The notes: generated by a model from the sequence alone, not told the origin. 64,000 nt of DNA from Odontocerum albicorne (GCA_949825065.1 OX463838.1:6116251-6180250), one strand, 5' to 3'; numbered from the stretch's first letter, positions 23,226 to 33,540 are shown. Numbers and translations are program-made.

Positions 23226-23290
23226 ACACTTTCGTTGTATACAATACAACCTGACGGGTTTATTACCATGTGGCAATGTCTTAAAATATA
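23226..23290 (-). mobile_element. SINE tail fragment, antisense
   Basis: CACTTTCGTTGTATACAATA and CTGACGGGTTTATTACCATG followed by TGGCAA are the reverse complement of the SINE tail, including its own extension beyond the LINE A-like part. Confidence 0.6.
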
Positions 23291-23309
23291 TAAGCGGTAT
23301 TGATACAAA

Positions 23310-23379
23310 TAATAAAAGGAAGCAGATTAACTGAATATTGGGCTTAACCAATATTCAGTTAATCTGCTTCCTTTTATTA
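23310..23379. repeat. Perfect 32-bp inverted repeat with 6-nt loop
   Basis: Arms 23310-23341 and 23348-23379 are exact reverse complements with the loop GCTTAA. Part of the same sequence (GAATATTGGGCTTCCTTAAC) recurs directly after, at 23388-23408. A perfect stem of this length in otherwise decayed DNA points to a recent event. Confidence 0.95.
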
Positions 23380-23479
23380 CTTAACGATGAATATTGGGCT
23401 TCCTTAACGAACCCCCTTTAGCTGGCGAGAAAAACACTTGAAAAAAATCTCGTGTTCTTTCGCACCATTTGGTAAGGAA

Positions 23480-23652
23480 ACCAATAAAACGAGATTCTCT
23501 TCTAATCAACCAAAAAAGCGTTAAAGAGACCTTAAATGAAAACCAGACTGGAATCCTTGATAGAAAAATCTGGGTTCAAACGGGATTTAAATCCGAAACC
23601 TCCGGGCTGAGAGACAGGCGTCTTACCGACTAGACCACGAAAATCTATTTGG
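23480..23652 (-). mobile_element. tRNA-derived SINE, antisense, near complete
   Basis: From left to right it shows a damaged tail (GATTCTCTTCTAATCAACCA), the middle part (GAAAACCAGACTGGAATCC), the B box region (TTTAAATCCGAAACCTCCGG) and the A-box region (GACAGGCGTCTTACCGACTA). Confidence 0.7.
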
Positions 23653-23697
23653 ATATATGTTTACGATAATACAACTTAGTTTATTTATTTTTGTCTG

Positions 23698-23747
23698 GTT
23701 GGTTCAAAGAGAATGTCACCTGGCAATAATAAGTCCGCCAATTGTTA
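23698..23747 (+). mobile_element. LINE A/SINE tail fragment, target of a mariner insertion
   Basis: GTCTGGTTGGTTCAAAGAG followed by TGTCACCTGGCAATAATAAG is the shared tail. The adjoining mariner starts three bases later at a TA. Confidence 0.6.
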
Positions 23748-23749
23748 TA

Positions 23750-24708
23750 CGAGGCATATCCAGAAAGTAAGTGTACTGAATCTTTGTAGGTTACAATTTT
23801 TTTTATTTAAACAAAAAAATTACGTGGTTACCGTAGTACATATGTAAGCTATTTTTCGACATAGTTGCCATTCCTCTCAATGCAGGTGGTGAAGCGGGGT
23901 ATCAACTTTTTGATGCCTTCCTCGAAGTAGTTTCCCGCCAACCCCTCCGTCTACTTCTCTACCTCCTCCTTTACCTTTTCATCGGTTGAAAACCTTTTTC
24001 CACCCATGTGCAGCTTCAGGGAGGTTAATAGATAGTAATCTGAAGGTGCTAGGTCAGGGGAATGCGCGGGATGGTTCAGGACATTCCATTTAAACGAGGC
24101 AAGCAGTTCCTTCGTGGCGTTGGCCGTGTGTGGTCTGGTATTGACGTGCAGCAGGCAGACTCCCTTTGTCAGCATGCCCCTCTTCTTGTTCTGAATCACC
24201 CTCCGCAATTTTTTTAGGGTCTCACAGTATCTTGCAGAGTTGATGGTCTCCCCTTGAGGCATATATTCAATTAAAATTATGCCTTGACAGTCCCAAAACA
24301 CGGATGCCATGATTTTCTTGGCTGAAATTGTGGTTTTAAACTTTTTGGCGGAGGGTGAAGAGGTGTGACGTGACCGTTTTTAAACTCGCGACACCACTTG
24401 TACACACTCGTACGATTCATAGCTTTATCACCATATGTAGTTTTCACCTCATTATAAACCTAAACCGGAGGTTTTCCCTTCCAAACGAGATAACCGATGA
24501 CGCCGCGTATTTCGCACTTGGCGGGAGATTGGATTGTCATTTTTCACGAAATGTGTTGTCGCGTCGACACTTCTTAACATACTGACCTCAAACCGGTCTC
24601 GTTGCGGAGGGGAAGGGTCAGGCTACACGAAAGTGTAGCCAACATGTCGAAAATAAAGTCTATCCGATCGTGAGAGCCTCAGTACACTTACTTTCTGGAT
24701 ACGCATAG
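23750..24708 (-). mobile_element. mariner, internally deleted, keeps DNA-binding region
   Basis: The 959-bp element is flanked by TA, with ends CGAGGCATATCCAGAAAGTA and the inverse. The minus-strand N-terminus reads MTIQSPAKCEIRGVIGYL and an HTH-like NRTSVYKWCREFKNG. The frame then jumps to a point after the first catalytic Asp, so about 110 codons are lost. The remaining 119-codon frame (24310-23951) begins MASVFWDCQGIILIEYMPQG. Its second catalytic position is Val (LLHVNTRPH), the third is intact in SPDLAPSDYY, and it ends at a TGG-to-TAG change. It is the sister of the copy at 61542-62495, which lacks the opposite part. Confidence 0.9.
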
Positions 24709-24710
24709 TA

Positions 24711-25522
24711 CAATGAAATGTTTACTACATACAACTGAGCTACACTCCAATCTACTACACACCAGTAGATTGTAGAGAGCTCATAACAGCGCACAGAGAA
24801 TCTAAACTAGATATCAAAATAAATACAAGACGACCCTAAAATATTATACAACCTTACATGCAACTCTCAGTACTACTATATAATGAACTTTCAAATTAGT
24901 TGCATAGAGTTCAGTTGAAAACTTCCCTTTAGTGACATCATCTAATAACGCTTCACATCTCGGTGAATTTTGTTGAAAATTTACATGCGACTCTGTTGTT
25001 CGTCTTTTCTTAAGAACAAAGAATCATATTCCCATTTGTCTCTCTTATATTGTTGTTCACCTTTATGAGAATGAACAGGTGTCGATAATTTAATACAAAG
25101 TATTGAAATAAACTTTAAGCTCGGTTTAAAGAAATTTGTTTCAAATTAGAACAAAAACTTTAAATTGTTTTTGACTCGAGCTAATTTTCCTGTCGAAACT
25201 TTTTGTAGCTTCATCTTTTACTTCTTTGTTATCTCAACCATTTCAACGCCTTAGAACTTATCAAAGGAATAAATAAAGTTATCTTTTAAATGACGCTTGT
25301 CACCTTACGGTGTTCTTGATAACTAGTTATTTGAGTCAAAACTATTCAAGTTTGGAAATCAAGCGAACAAAGAAACAGGTTTCACCATCTTCTTCATTGA
25401 ACAAAGTTTTCATTAAATATAAGACTTGTCTTTGTAGAATATGGAATATAAGGTATAGTTTATTTTTTATTTTAACACCAAACGTAAAAACTTTCAAAAT
25501 ATATTTTTGTTTCTTGTGTTTC
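24711..25522. other. Unassigned stretch
   Basis: No coding similarity or known repeat was recognised. Overlapping open stretches at 25310-25557 on both strands have no recognisable domain. Confidence 0.4.
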
Positions 25523-25825
25523 TGGAGTGATAATGTGTGAGGAGTTTGATTTCGCATGATGTTTTCAGTTGTAATTGAGTGTCACTGTTTGTCAGGTTGA
25601 TGAGAATGTGCAACGGAGTTTTGTTTTTGTGTAATCGAAAATCGGAAAGAAGTATCGATTTATTTTTTCATGCTAAATATCCTCAGTGAGATACAGACAA
25701 AAACTTAATTTACTGGGGATACGACAAATGAAAGGCAACAAACCCAGATACATTAAAATTGTATGTCAAAATTAAATTCCCTGTTGTTTAAATTACATGT
25801 GTAAATAAAATAAAAAATCCAGAAA
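25523..25825 (+). repeat. About 300-bp dispersed repeat, copy 1
   Basis: This stretch is homologous to 43020-43320. Shared landmarks are TTTCTGGAGTGAT, GTTTGTCAGGTTGATGAGAA followed by TGTGCAACGG, AGAAGTATCGATTT and GAAATACATTAAAATTGT-like ends. It has no recognised coding capacity and ends in an A-rich tail, which suggests a retroposon. Confidence 0.65.
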
Positions 25826-25924
25826 CCGAAAGTTTATTTATTTTGAAAATACTGATTTGGCAATTGGAGAAGGTAAAAAAGAAGCACAAATATAACAAAC
25901 TGGATTAATGAAAAATCATCCTCC

Positions 25925-26100
25925 GTAGTTTCCCTATTGGGGTAAGCAAATATGAGAGATCAAATTTTCCTATATTGGCACACATCATTCGCCTCTTCTC
26001 CATCCGTACACCTTCTCGTTCGACTCCTAGGATTTTTCAGACTTTTTAAATTTCCTTCTTTTAAAATCCACTTGATCCAATAACACTTTCATTGGTGTTC
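25925..26100 (-). pseudogene. Probable LINE 3' region relic
   Basis: The antisense block GTTTCCCTATTGGGGTAAGC matches similar blocks at 14.39, 46.27 and 58.13 kb (CCC-TTT-GGGGTAGACAAAG), where a LINE relic is recognisable upstream. Coding similarity here is too weak to be sure. Confidence 0.35.
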
Positions 26101-26147
26101 CTCTACCACTGCACATTAAGGTATAGATAATGAGAATAATTTATTTA

Positions 26148-26710
26148 TTTATTTAACACTTTTATTGCAATACAATCTGGCGGGCTTATTGCCAGGCGGC
26201 AATATCTTCCAACCAACCAGACAAAAGTAAATGAAGCAAGTTACATGGTCGTATAAATCATTTAAATGACTATCCATCCCCACGAAATCCATAAACACAT
26301 ACGTGAGCACATGTCCACGAACCTCACAAAGACGGACAAAATACCCGAACACTATTTTTCATATAAAGTGAGATATCATCAATCAAAAGGAAAGGAAGGG
26401 ATGGTGGAGAGGAAAGGAAAAGAAAAATCAGGAATGAAACACGTTATTTAACTGACTAGAAGTTAAGAGGATATTCAGTTGCTTCCTAAAGCATGCCAAG
26501 GATGGAGCGAGTCTTATATTGGTTTGTAACAGATTCAAGAGTATCACTGTATAGACAGTAAAGGACGACGTAAAGAAAGAGGAGCGGTGAATTGGAAAGG
26601 ACAATAAATAATCTCTGTTTGATCGTAGCGCTAATCCATGATTGGAAAGACGCTGAAAATTCTCGGCGAGATAAGAGGGGGTGGCGGAACAGTTAAGGAT
26701 ATTATACAAT
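26148..26710 (-). mobile_element. LINE A, 3' end copy
   Basis: The minus-strand frame 26709-26428 (93 codons) reads MYNILNCSATPSYLAENFQR, then LSNHGLALRSNRDYLLSF, and is homologous to residues 68-157 of the copy at 11.1-11.56 kb. It is followed by the same 3' region and the tail GGTTGGAAGATATTGCCGCC then TGGCAATAAG. The 5' side runs directly into a 40-bp minisatellite built from LINE sequence. Confidence 0.8.
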
Positions 26711-27025
26711 AAAGACAGTGTGTGAATTTATACAATAAAGACAGTATGTTATATTATACAATAGATATTATTCAATAAAGACAGTATGTTATATTATACA
26801 ATAGATATTATTCAATAAAGACAGTATGTTATATTATACAATAGATATTATTCAATAAAGACAGTATGCTATATTATACAATAGATATTATTCAATTAAG
26901 ACAGTATGTTATATTATACAATAGATATTATTCAATAAAGACAGTTTGTTATATTATACAATAGATATTATTCAATAAAGACAGTATGTTATATTATACA
27001 ATAGATATTATTCAATAAAAACAGT
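26695..27025. repeat. 40-bp minisatellite grown out of LINE A sequence
   Basis: About seven to eight units of 40 bp contain TATTATACAATAGATATTA and TTCAATAAAGACAGTATG. The seed GATATTATACAATA(A/G)AGACAGT is present once, in the same position, in the intact LINE A copy at about 11335-11360. Confidence 0.9.
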
Positions 27026-27446
27026 ATCTGAATCTTTCTATTTCATCTCACTCAAAGAGAATATGATGGAAATCAAGATAATTAAATTAAATTTTATAAT
27101 ATTTTTTCACATTAACATTTGGGCAGTTTTCAAATGGATTTAAAGTTTTGAGCTATGTAAACATTGCTCGAGTTGATTTTTTAAATTAGCTTGTTTTGAT
27201 AATGCTTTGATAATTTGTCTTTAAACATATATTCATCGGTCTAATCTCAAACGAACCAAAATACATCGAATAAAATCTCTAGTATTATTATTATACATTG
27301 CACTGTATGGAGTGAACACACGAATGACGAGAAAAAAGGTAGAAAGATGATAGGTGCATTTAAAATGTGGTACTGGAAGCGGATGCTTATTATTACCAAT
27401 TTTTCTTTTGAGTATGTAAACAAAAAGAAACACATATGTTTTAAAA
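27026..27446. other. Unassigned AT-rich stretch
   Basis: Nothing recognised between the two minisatellites. Confidence 0.4.
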
Positions 27447-27960
27447 GCTGATGATCACAGGGAAAGTGAACGAGAAATGGCAAGACTGAGGTCTTCTATA
27501 ATGTTGACGGGACCAAAAGCTGAGGATCACAGGGAAAGGGAACGAGAAATGGCAAGACGGAGGTCTTCTATAATGTTGACGGGACCAAAAGCTGATGATC
27601 ACAGGGAAAGTGAACGAGAAATGGCAAGACGGAGGTCTTCTATAATGTTGACGGAACCAAAAGCTGAGGATCACAGGGAAAGGGAACGAGAAATGGCAAG
27701 ACGGAGGTCTTCTATAATGTTGACGGGACCAAAAGCGGAGGATCACAGGGAAAGGGAACGAGAAATGGCAAGACGGAGGTCTTCTATAATGTTGACGAGA
27801 CCAAATGGCAAGACGGAGGTCTTCTATAATGTTGACGGGACCAAAAGCTGAGGATCACAGGGAAAGGGAACGAGAAATGGTAAGACGGAGGTCTTCTATA
27901 ATGTTGACGGGACCAAATGGCAAGACGGAGGTCTTCTATAATGTTGACGGGACCAAATGC
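27447..27960 (+). repeat. 72-bp in-frame minisatellite encoding a charged 24-residue repeat
   Basis: Five full 72-bp units (starts at 27477, 27549, 27621, 27693 and 27765) are followed by alternating 40-bp short units and one further 72-bp unit. Read on the plus strand, each unit gives MARRRSSIMLTGPKAEDHRE then RERE without stops. The minus strand is also open over 27441-27746. Changes between units are mostly amino-acid changing (E/D, R/S, G/E, R/L), which argues against selection on this frame. It may be a fragment of a gene exon or a simple noncoding minisatellite. Confidence 0.85.
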
Positions 27961-28330
27961 AGGACAACATTATAATCTTAAAACGCTGAATTCAACATGG
28001 TTGACGACTGCAAAAGATTTAATATTTTACACTCATGTTTCACTTCCATACATCAAAGCTGATATTCAAATACTGTTGCAGACTATCATTTTAGCAGATT
28101 TTGATTCTGTCCTATTCAAGTTAATTTATTTTAGTGACCTATTTATTGACTTTCTTTCCTATCGCTTATTTCGTACATCTTCTATTATATGAGAAAATGC
28201 TACCCAAATACCAAACATTCTAACTTACAAAATAACAAACTTTCACAATTTTCTATCAACATGATTTTGGATTTCGCAACATTCATTTTCAGATTTTTTA
28301 ATTCGCATTTATCGTACAATGTGTACTTTT
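27961..28330. other. Unassigned AT-rich stretch
   Basis: Nothing recognised. Confidence 0.4.
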
Positions 28331-28334
28331 GAAG

Positions 28335-28795
28335 ATATCATCATCATTGTCAACCAGGGTCGAACCACTACTGAATGAAGGTCTCCCCAAATTGACTCCA
28401 AATAGTTCGGTTTTTTGCCAGTTGATGCCATGTGATGCTGCCATGCTTCCTGATTTCATCTATCCAACGTACCTTCGGTCTTCTTCTGGGCCTCTTTATG
28501 CTTCTTGGGTACCATTGGATTATTTCGGATGTCTGTCGGGAATCTGACATTCTGGCTACGTGTCCGGCACATTGCCACTTCATTATTTGGCACACCTTTA
28601 TAATGTCTTCTACCTTTGTTATATTGCGAATCCAGGTGTTTCTTTTACGGTCTCTTTTAGTATATCCTAACATGCATCTCTCCATGCCCCTTTGTGCGGT
28701 CTGGAGCTTTTGTGTGTTCTTTACTGTGGGTGTCCATGTCTCGCAACTATACGTAAGTACTGGAAGAATGCACTTTGAAGATATAAGTGGGGATA
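28335..28795 (-). pseudogene. RTE-type LINE relic, C-terminal region and 3' end
   Basis: The minus strand reads PVLTYSCETWTPT then QTAQRGMERCMLGYTKRDRK, RNTWIRNITKVEDIIKV, CAGHVARMSDSRQTSEIIQW, RPRRRPKVRWIDEIRKHG and WHQLAKNRTIWSQFGETFIQ. This is the standard end of insect RTE-type LINE proteins. The 3' side ends with TGACAATGATGATGATA, the expected GAT-repeat tail. About 105 codons remain in one open frame. The RT core is missing. Confidence 0.88.
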
Positions 28796-28799
28796 CATA

Positions 28800-29217
28800 T
28801 TTGATTTTAACTTAAAGCTGTAAGCCGTTGTAAAAATAATAAACGTTTTATCTGTATTAGTATCTTTAATGCCGGGAATGTTTGGAATATTAAATTAACT
28901 CCAATCTTAATAAAGCTCAGTTTATTGGCACGAAATTTACAGTGTTCATATTCCTGAACTAGTTTCCATTTTGTTCAGTGTTTTATTTTGTAATTCCAAA
29001 TATATGTTGCAAGACGCCGTGTGTGATGATAGACCTTGAGCTATTTCTTGTTGTCAATCAAAATCAAATTAATATTAAAATTGGCTTGGTTTATCATATC
29101 ACCATTTTAACATGCTTTAGGCCAGCAACTAGATATTAAAACATGTTTAAAGAAAAAAATTCGAGAATCCAGATTTTTTTCGGTGTTTTAAAGAACTAGC
29201 CACAAAAATATTTGATT
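28800..29217. other. Unassigned AT-rich stretch
   Basis: Nothing recognised. Confidence 0.4.
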
Positions 29218-29220
29218 TTT

Positions 29221-29342
29221 TTTTAACCTGGCAAGTTTATTGCCATGTGGCAATCTCTTCCAACCAACCAGAAAGATGTATTTATAGGCCGTTAGTATTA
29301 ACCAGACTAGAATTTATTATTTACTATTTAACAAAAGTTTTC
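29221..29342 (-). mobile_element. SINE middle and tail, antisense, head missing
   Basis: AACCTGGCAAGTTTATTGCC, ATGTGGCAATCTCTTCCAAC and CAACCAGA are the shared tail with a complete TTGCCAnnTGGCAA stem-loop. TTAACCAGACTAGAATTT is the SINE middle part. Confidence 0.65.
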
Positions 29343-29615
29343 AGTTGATTTATTGAGAACTTCAGATTTTTAGCCACATTACCTACATATTTATATTTAA
29401 ACCGTAAGTTTTATAACTTTAAGAGAATTTGTTAATTTGTTATTGGGTGAAAACTTGTATATTTCCCAAAATTATGAATTTCACTCCATATTATCATTTG
29501 AATAAAAATTAAGAATTATAAATTATTTTTAAATGTTGAAATATTATATAATGTCTACATGTAAATAAAGGATTATTTTATTTTTTTGTTCTGAATTTAA
29601 TTTTTTTATACATAC
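29343..29615. other. Unassigned AT-rich stretch
   Basis: Nothing recognised. Confidence 0.4.
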
Positions 29616-30176
29616 AGGGTGTCCTGTAACTCGATGTCAAGCCGGTATTGAGGAAAAAACCAACTTATGACGGTTCGGAGTTAAAAAAATCTTGCAAAAG
29701 CCTTATACTTTTCAAGTTATAGGCATTTCTTTGAAAATTGTGAAAGTAGCTACCCTGTGCCAAATGCTTACATGCTGTGACTACAAATTGCCATATTTTA
29801 TAATTTTAATGGTTGTATCGCAATCCTAGATAACAATCAGTCGAAGTCCGATATAAAACAATAAAACCTTCACGTTCGAAAAAAAAAATTGTTTTTGTCC
29901 GATCATAAAAAATAATATTTTTTATCAGCTAACTTTAACTCATCATACTGTAAAAATAATGTACTACGCTAACCTGGCAAGTTACATCAAAAGATGGTTT
30001 GTTTAGTCAAAATTTTAAAATAGTACAATACATACCTACTACCCCTTTAAAAATAATTAAAAAAAAAATTAAACTCGATAAGGATAAGGCTTTTGCAAGA
30101 TTTTTTTTTAACTCTGAACCGTCATAAGCTGGCCTTTTTCTCGATACCGGCTTGACATCGAGTTACAGGACACCCT
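29616..30176. mobile_element. 561-bp non-autonomous element with long terminal inverted repeats
   Basis: The ends 29616-29710 and 30082-30176 are inverted copies of about 94 bp that begin AGGGTGTCCTGTAACTCGAT and differ at roughly ten positions. The interior of about 370 bp has no coding frame. No clear target duplication is visible. It is a foldback/MITE-like DNA element of unknown superfamily. Confidence 0.8.
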
Positions 30177-30352
30177 CTTTATGTGAATATAAAATATTTT
30201 TGTACTAACAACCTTTGTCAAAAAGTTTTTCTCCCGATTTTTATATAGGTATCTGAAACGCGAAGCTAGAAACACACATAAACGAAATTTGAATATATGT
30301 TATGTAACATTTATATATGTAACATTTGTGAACACCAAATATTCAACATGTA

Positions 30353-30745
30353 TCAATCACAAGACTGACCACTCACGAGACAAGAACAACAACAATGTAA
30401 CATAACATGTAACTTCAAATATTGTCTTCTGTGTGGGCATTCACTATACTGCCCCTGAGGGCTCAACTGAAGCCATATAGAAGATACACAGTGAACACAG
30501 CTTAACAGTGATGGCTTGCTTAAGACAAGTGACAGTCTTTCTTTATTGTCGCCATTGGAAAAAGCCTCATTATTGCTATGTATTGTGCCGTTTCCATCGG
30601 TAACAAGACCCAACCGATGCGTTCGGGTGCATTGCATGACATCGAACTGTCTTTGACGAGATATATAATATGAATGTAGATAAAGCAAAAGAGGTGTGAC
30701 TTGATAGAAAAGTTTAGAGATATGGTTCATATCCCAATTCCACAA
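30353..30745 (-). other. Unrecognised 130-codon open frame in a GC-richer patch
   Basis: The minus strand is open from 30745 to 30353. The predicted peptide has many Cys, Ser and His residues and no motif I know, for example LGLVTDGNGTIHSN and LSPQGQYSECPHRRQYL. The patch is less AT-rich than its surroundings and matches no repeat in the window. It could be an exon, a UTR, a conserved noncoding element or chance. Confidence 0.25.
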
Positions 30746-30749
30746 GATC

Positions 30750-31745
30750 TGACGCGTGATGGTACGTCAATTAATATTTAAATTATATTTAAAACGAGAA
30801 AAAAAGATATTTTGTCTCATATCTGCGATAAAAAAAATATTTCAATATTTTATACACATCCACACATTAAATTTCATATCCTTAGAAAAACCCAAATACT
30901 AATGTTATAACGATGAAAAAGGATTTTGTCCCTTTTTGGAAATGTTGTTAGAATATACAATAACACTCTTGATAAATTTGTAAGGAAGGGAGAGTGTAAC
31001 TGAAAAACGCGCAAGAAAATAGTCTTCAAACAAATTAATGGGTCTTATAAGAAAAATCAGATGGCATTCGTTAATAATGGACTGGAAAAAAATACAATAG
31101 TGTTTCAAATAATTCTACCACAAATATTTGAATAACAAACGACGCTCAAATACTGAAAAAAAAAACAGTAACAGATTTATTTCGAAATAAATTTGATAAA
31201 AAAAATTATAACGACTCTATTCGTTTCGTATTTTTATACGAAAAATTCTAAGAAAAGCAAATGACAATGAATGTAAATGAAATGATTTCATTATAACTGG
31301 TAATAAAATATTAGTATTATTTCAAATTTTTTTTATTTCCGTATAGACCCATACATGTTTTAATTGAATAAGTTAGTACGAGTATATTCATGTTTAAATG
31401 GAATCAATTTGAGTAGTCGATTTTTATTTCATAAATAAAACATGTAATCTTTTTTAACGGCAAAATGGCAGAATAGCTCACGTGGTTTAGTTTGATAAAA
31501 GAGTATTGAAACAACACTAGAAGTAAGAAGGTCGCGTCGGTTATAAATATGAATAGAAGATACAATAAAGTAGAAATATTACGCCAGAAAAAAGATAACT
31601 AAAAATAATTGTTTACCTTAATGGAAAAATAGCAGTAGGATAATTATTAATGAAGTGAGGAAAACAAAAAATTTAAACTCTGTTGACAGAAAACCTTCCT
31701 GTCAGCGAAAACTTGGCCTTAATTGAGTAAAGTTGAATTAAAAAT
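30750..31745. other. Unassigned AT-rich stretch
   Basis: No coding region or repeat family was recognised. Confidence 0.4.
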
Positions 31746-31749
31746 AACA

Positions 31750-31915
31750 CCTTATAGCCTAGGTGGTAAGACGTTGGTTTTCCACTCAGGGATTTCAAGC
31801 TGGATTCCCGATCGTAACAAAAAAATAACAAGGAGTCCCTGGGTCTTGTTCAAGAGATTGTCTTAACAATACTAGACATGTCCGAGTGTTATTGCCTATC
31901 CACGTCACGTGCGGT
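31750..31915 (+). mobile_element. tRNA-derived SINE, diverged head and body
   Basis: TAGCCTAGGTGGTAAGACG and GCTGGATTCCCGATC are the A-box and B-box regions. The body differs from the main family and resembles the one at 50820-50893 (GTGTTATTGCCT versus GTGTTGTTGCCT). Confidence 0.5.
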
Positions 31916-31916
31916 A

Positions 31917-32640
31917 TTTATTTATTTAACACTTTAATTGCAAATACAATCTGGAGGGGTTTTTGCCAGGCGGCAATCTCTTCCAGTCAACTAGACAAAA
32001 GTAAATGAAGCAAGTTACATGGTTGCAAAAAACATTCAAATTACTATCCATCTCCACGAAATCCATAAATATTTAGGAACGGTTGTTCCTTAAAGGAGAG
32101 ATGATGAGGATGGTTGTTGATAAATAAAAACTTGTCGAAATCGGAATATGCAAAGAGGAATTTTATTGATAAACGTCGGTATTTATAATATTTTGGACGT
32201 GTGCGGGAATGCGCATGAGATATATCGCTGTCTCGTCTTTGCGCTTACAATATGTTTATTGTCGATGCGTAGGTATCCTTTGTTTTGAGAGACAGCGCGG
32301 AAGATGTGTTGCTCTATCCTTTCCTCATGGAATGCGGTCTCCGCTAGTAGTGAGTTGAATGACCGACCGCGTGGACTTTGTCCATTGTTTGTCTCGCATT
32401 GTTAAGGTGGGGCAAAGGTCGTCTCGTGGGTTCAGTGACCGCACGTATAGTCGCTACAAATACATACGTGGGCATATCCCCACAAACCCCACAAAGACGG
32501 ACAATCCCCCAAACATTCCTGCTCATATAAAGTGAGATATCATCAATCAATGGAAAAGGAAGGTAAGGAATGGTGGAGAGGAAAGGAAAAAAATCAGGAA
32601 TGAAACACGTTTTTAAGCGTGGCCTTTGAAAGACTGTAAA
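31917..32640 (-). mobile_element. LINE A 3' region, split by an LTR insertion
   Basis: 31920-32071 holds the LINE A terminal region (AACACTTTAATTGCAA, GCCAGGCGGCAATCTCTTCC). The remainder resumes at 32458 (TACATACGTGGGCATATCC) and runs to about 32620 (CAGGAATGAAACACG). Between them lies a 386-bp LTR. Confidence 0.8.
32072..32457 (-). mobile_element. Solo LTR nested in LINE A
   Basis: The insertion is flanked by AAATA on both sides (32067-32071 and 32458-32462), a plausible 4-5 bp target duplication. Read on the minus strand it starts GTAGCGACTATACGTGCGG, has a TATA box (ATTATAAATACC), an AATAAA in TTATCAATAAAATTCC and ends near AACCGTTCCTAAA. It is related to the LTRs at 16.8 and 50.9 kb but diverged. 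Confidence 0.7.
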
Positions 32641-32729
32641 GAGTGGCCACTGAAAGGCTGGAAAAAGTCATAACTTGATTATTTTCAATCTTTTTCATTT
32701 TCCATTTTACAAGTTATAGAGCTTAACTA

Positions 32730-32969
32730 CCCCAAGATACTCAGCAGCACCTACAGTACGCTATTCGATTTCAACACCTAGCCAGAGATTATAACAGCTT
32801 TTTGAACAACTTGATAATAACTGATGAAATCCATTTTCATTTAAACGGAAACATCAACAAACAAAACTGCATATTTTGGGATACTGAGCATCCCAGGGAA
32901 TTACATCAGCATCAATTGCATCCCAAAAATTACATCAGCATCAATTGCATCCCATCCCGATTACGAAAT
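32730..32969 (+). pseudogene. DDE transposase relic (Tc1/IS630-like superfamily)
   Basis: An 80-codon frame reads PQDTQQHLQYAIRFQHLARD, then YNSFLNNLIITDEIHFHLNG and NINKQNCIFWDTEHPRELHQ. The TDE-x-HFHLNG-x-x-NKQNC-x-FW pattern surrounds the first catalytic Asp of a widespread insect DDE transposase group. The later catalytic residues are absent, and the end contains a short direct duplication (TTACATCAGCATCAATTGCA twice). No terminal repeats were found. Confidence 0.65.
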
Positions 32970-33540
32970 GTGAGATAATTGTTTACCCAGGGTTTCTTAA
33001 CCCAAAGGCTTGGTGACTAACATCAAAAACAATTCACCGTATCCCTATAATTCATATGCAAAGACTTTGAAATGAGTTTTTCAACAATTTACATATTAGG
33101 TTTGATATGAGTAATCGCCAAAGTAATCGCCAGATTATCACTAAAATATTTAGAATAGCTACTTAATTTGTGCTTTCCTTGATTAATACAAATAAATTAA
33201 TATAATATAAACGAAACATTAAAGGGCAATACTTTGCCTCTGGTGTTGAGTGACTCTGCATTAACATGTGGAATGTTTCGATTATGCAAAGTAACTTGCA
33301 TATCGGGCTACAAGTGAGCCCATGTGTTTGTTAAATTTAAAGATCTATCCATTAAATTATCGAAAAATTCGATTCTTCTTGTTCTATGTAAGAGTTGTTC
33401 CACTAAAAACAAATTTAAATTATTTACCACTATAAAACGTGTTCTATAATGAAGTCAGTCAACTTGGCAAAATTTGGTAATATTTTGTTATAAAGACACA
33501 TACCATAAGTGTATATTAAATTGAAACATACATATTAATA
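32970..33540. other. Unassigned AT-rich stretch
   Basis: Nothing recognised. Confidence 0.4.

Noticed and set aside
26428..26709. Independent small host gene
   Set aside because: It aligns with the LINE A coding end at 11.1-11.4 kb and is a truncated copy.
27441..27746. Minus-strand protein of about 100 residues
   Set aside because: It is the antisense of the 72-bp minisatellite, open only because each unit is.
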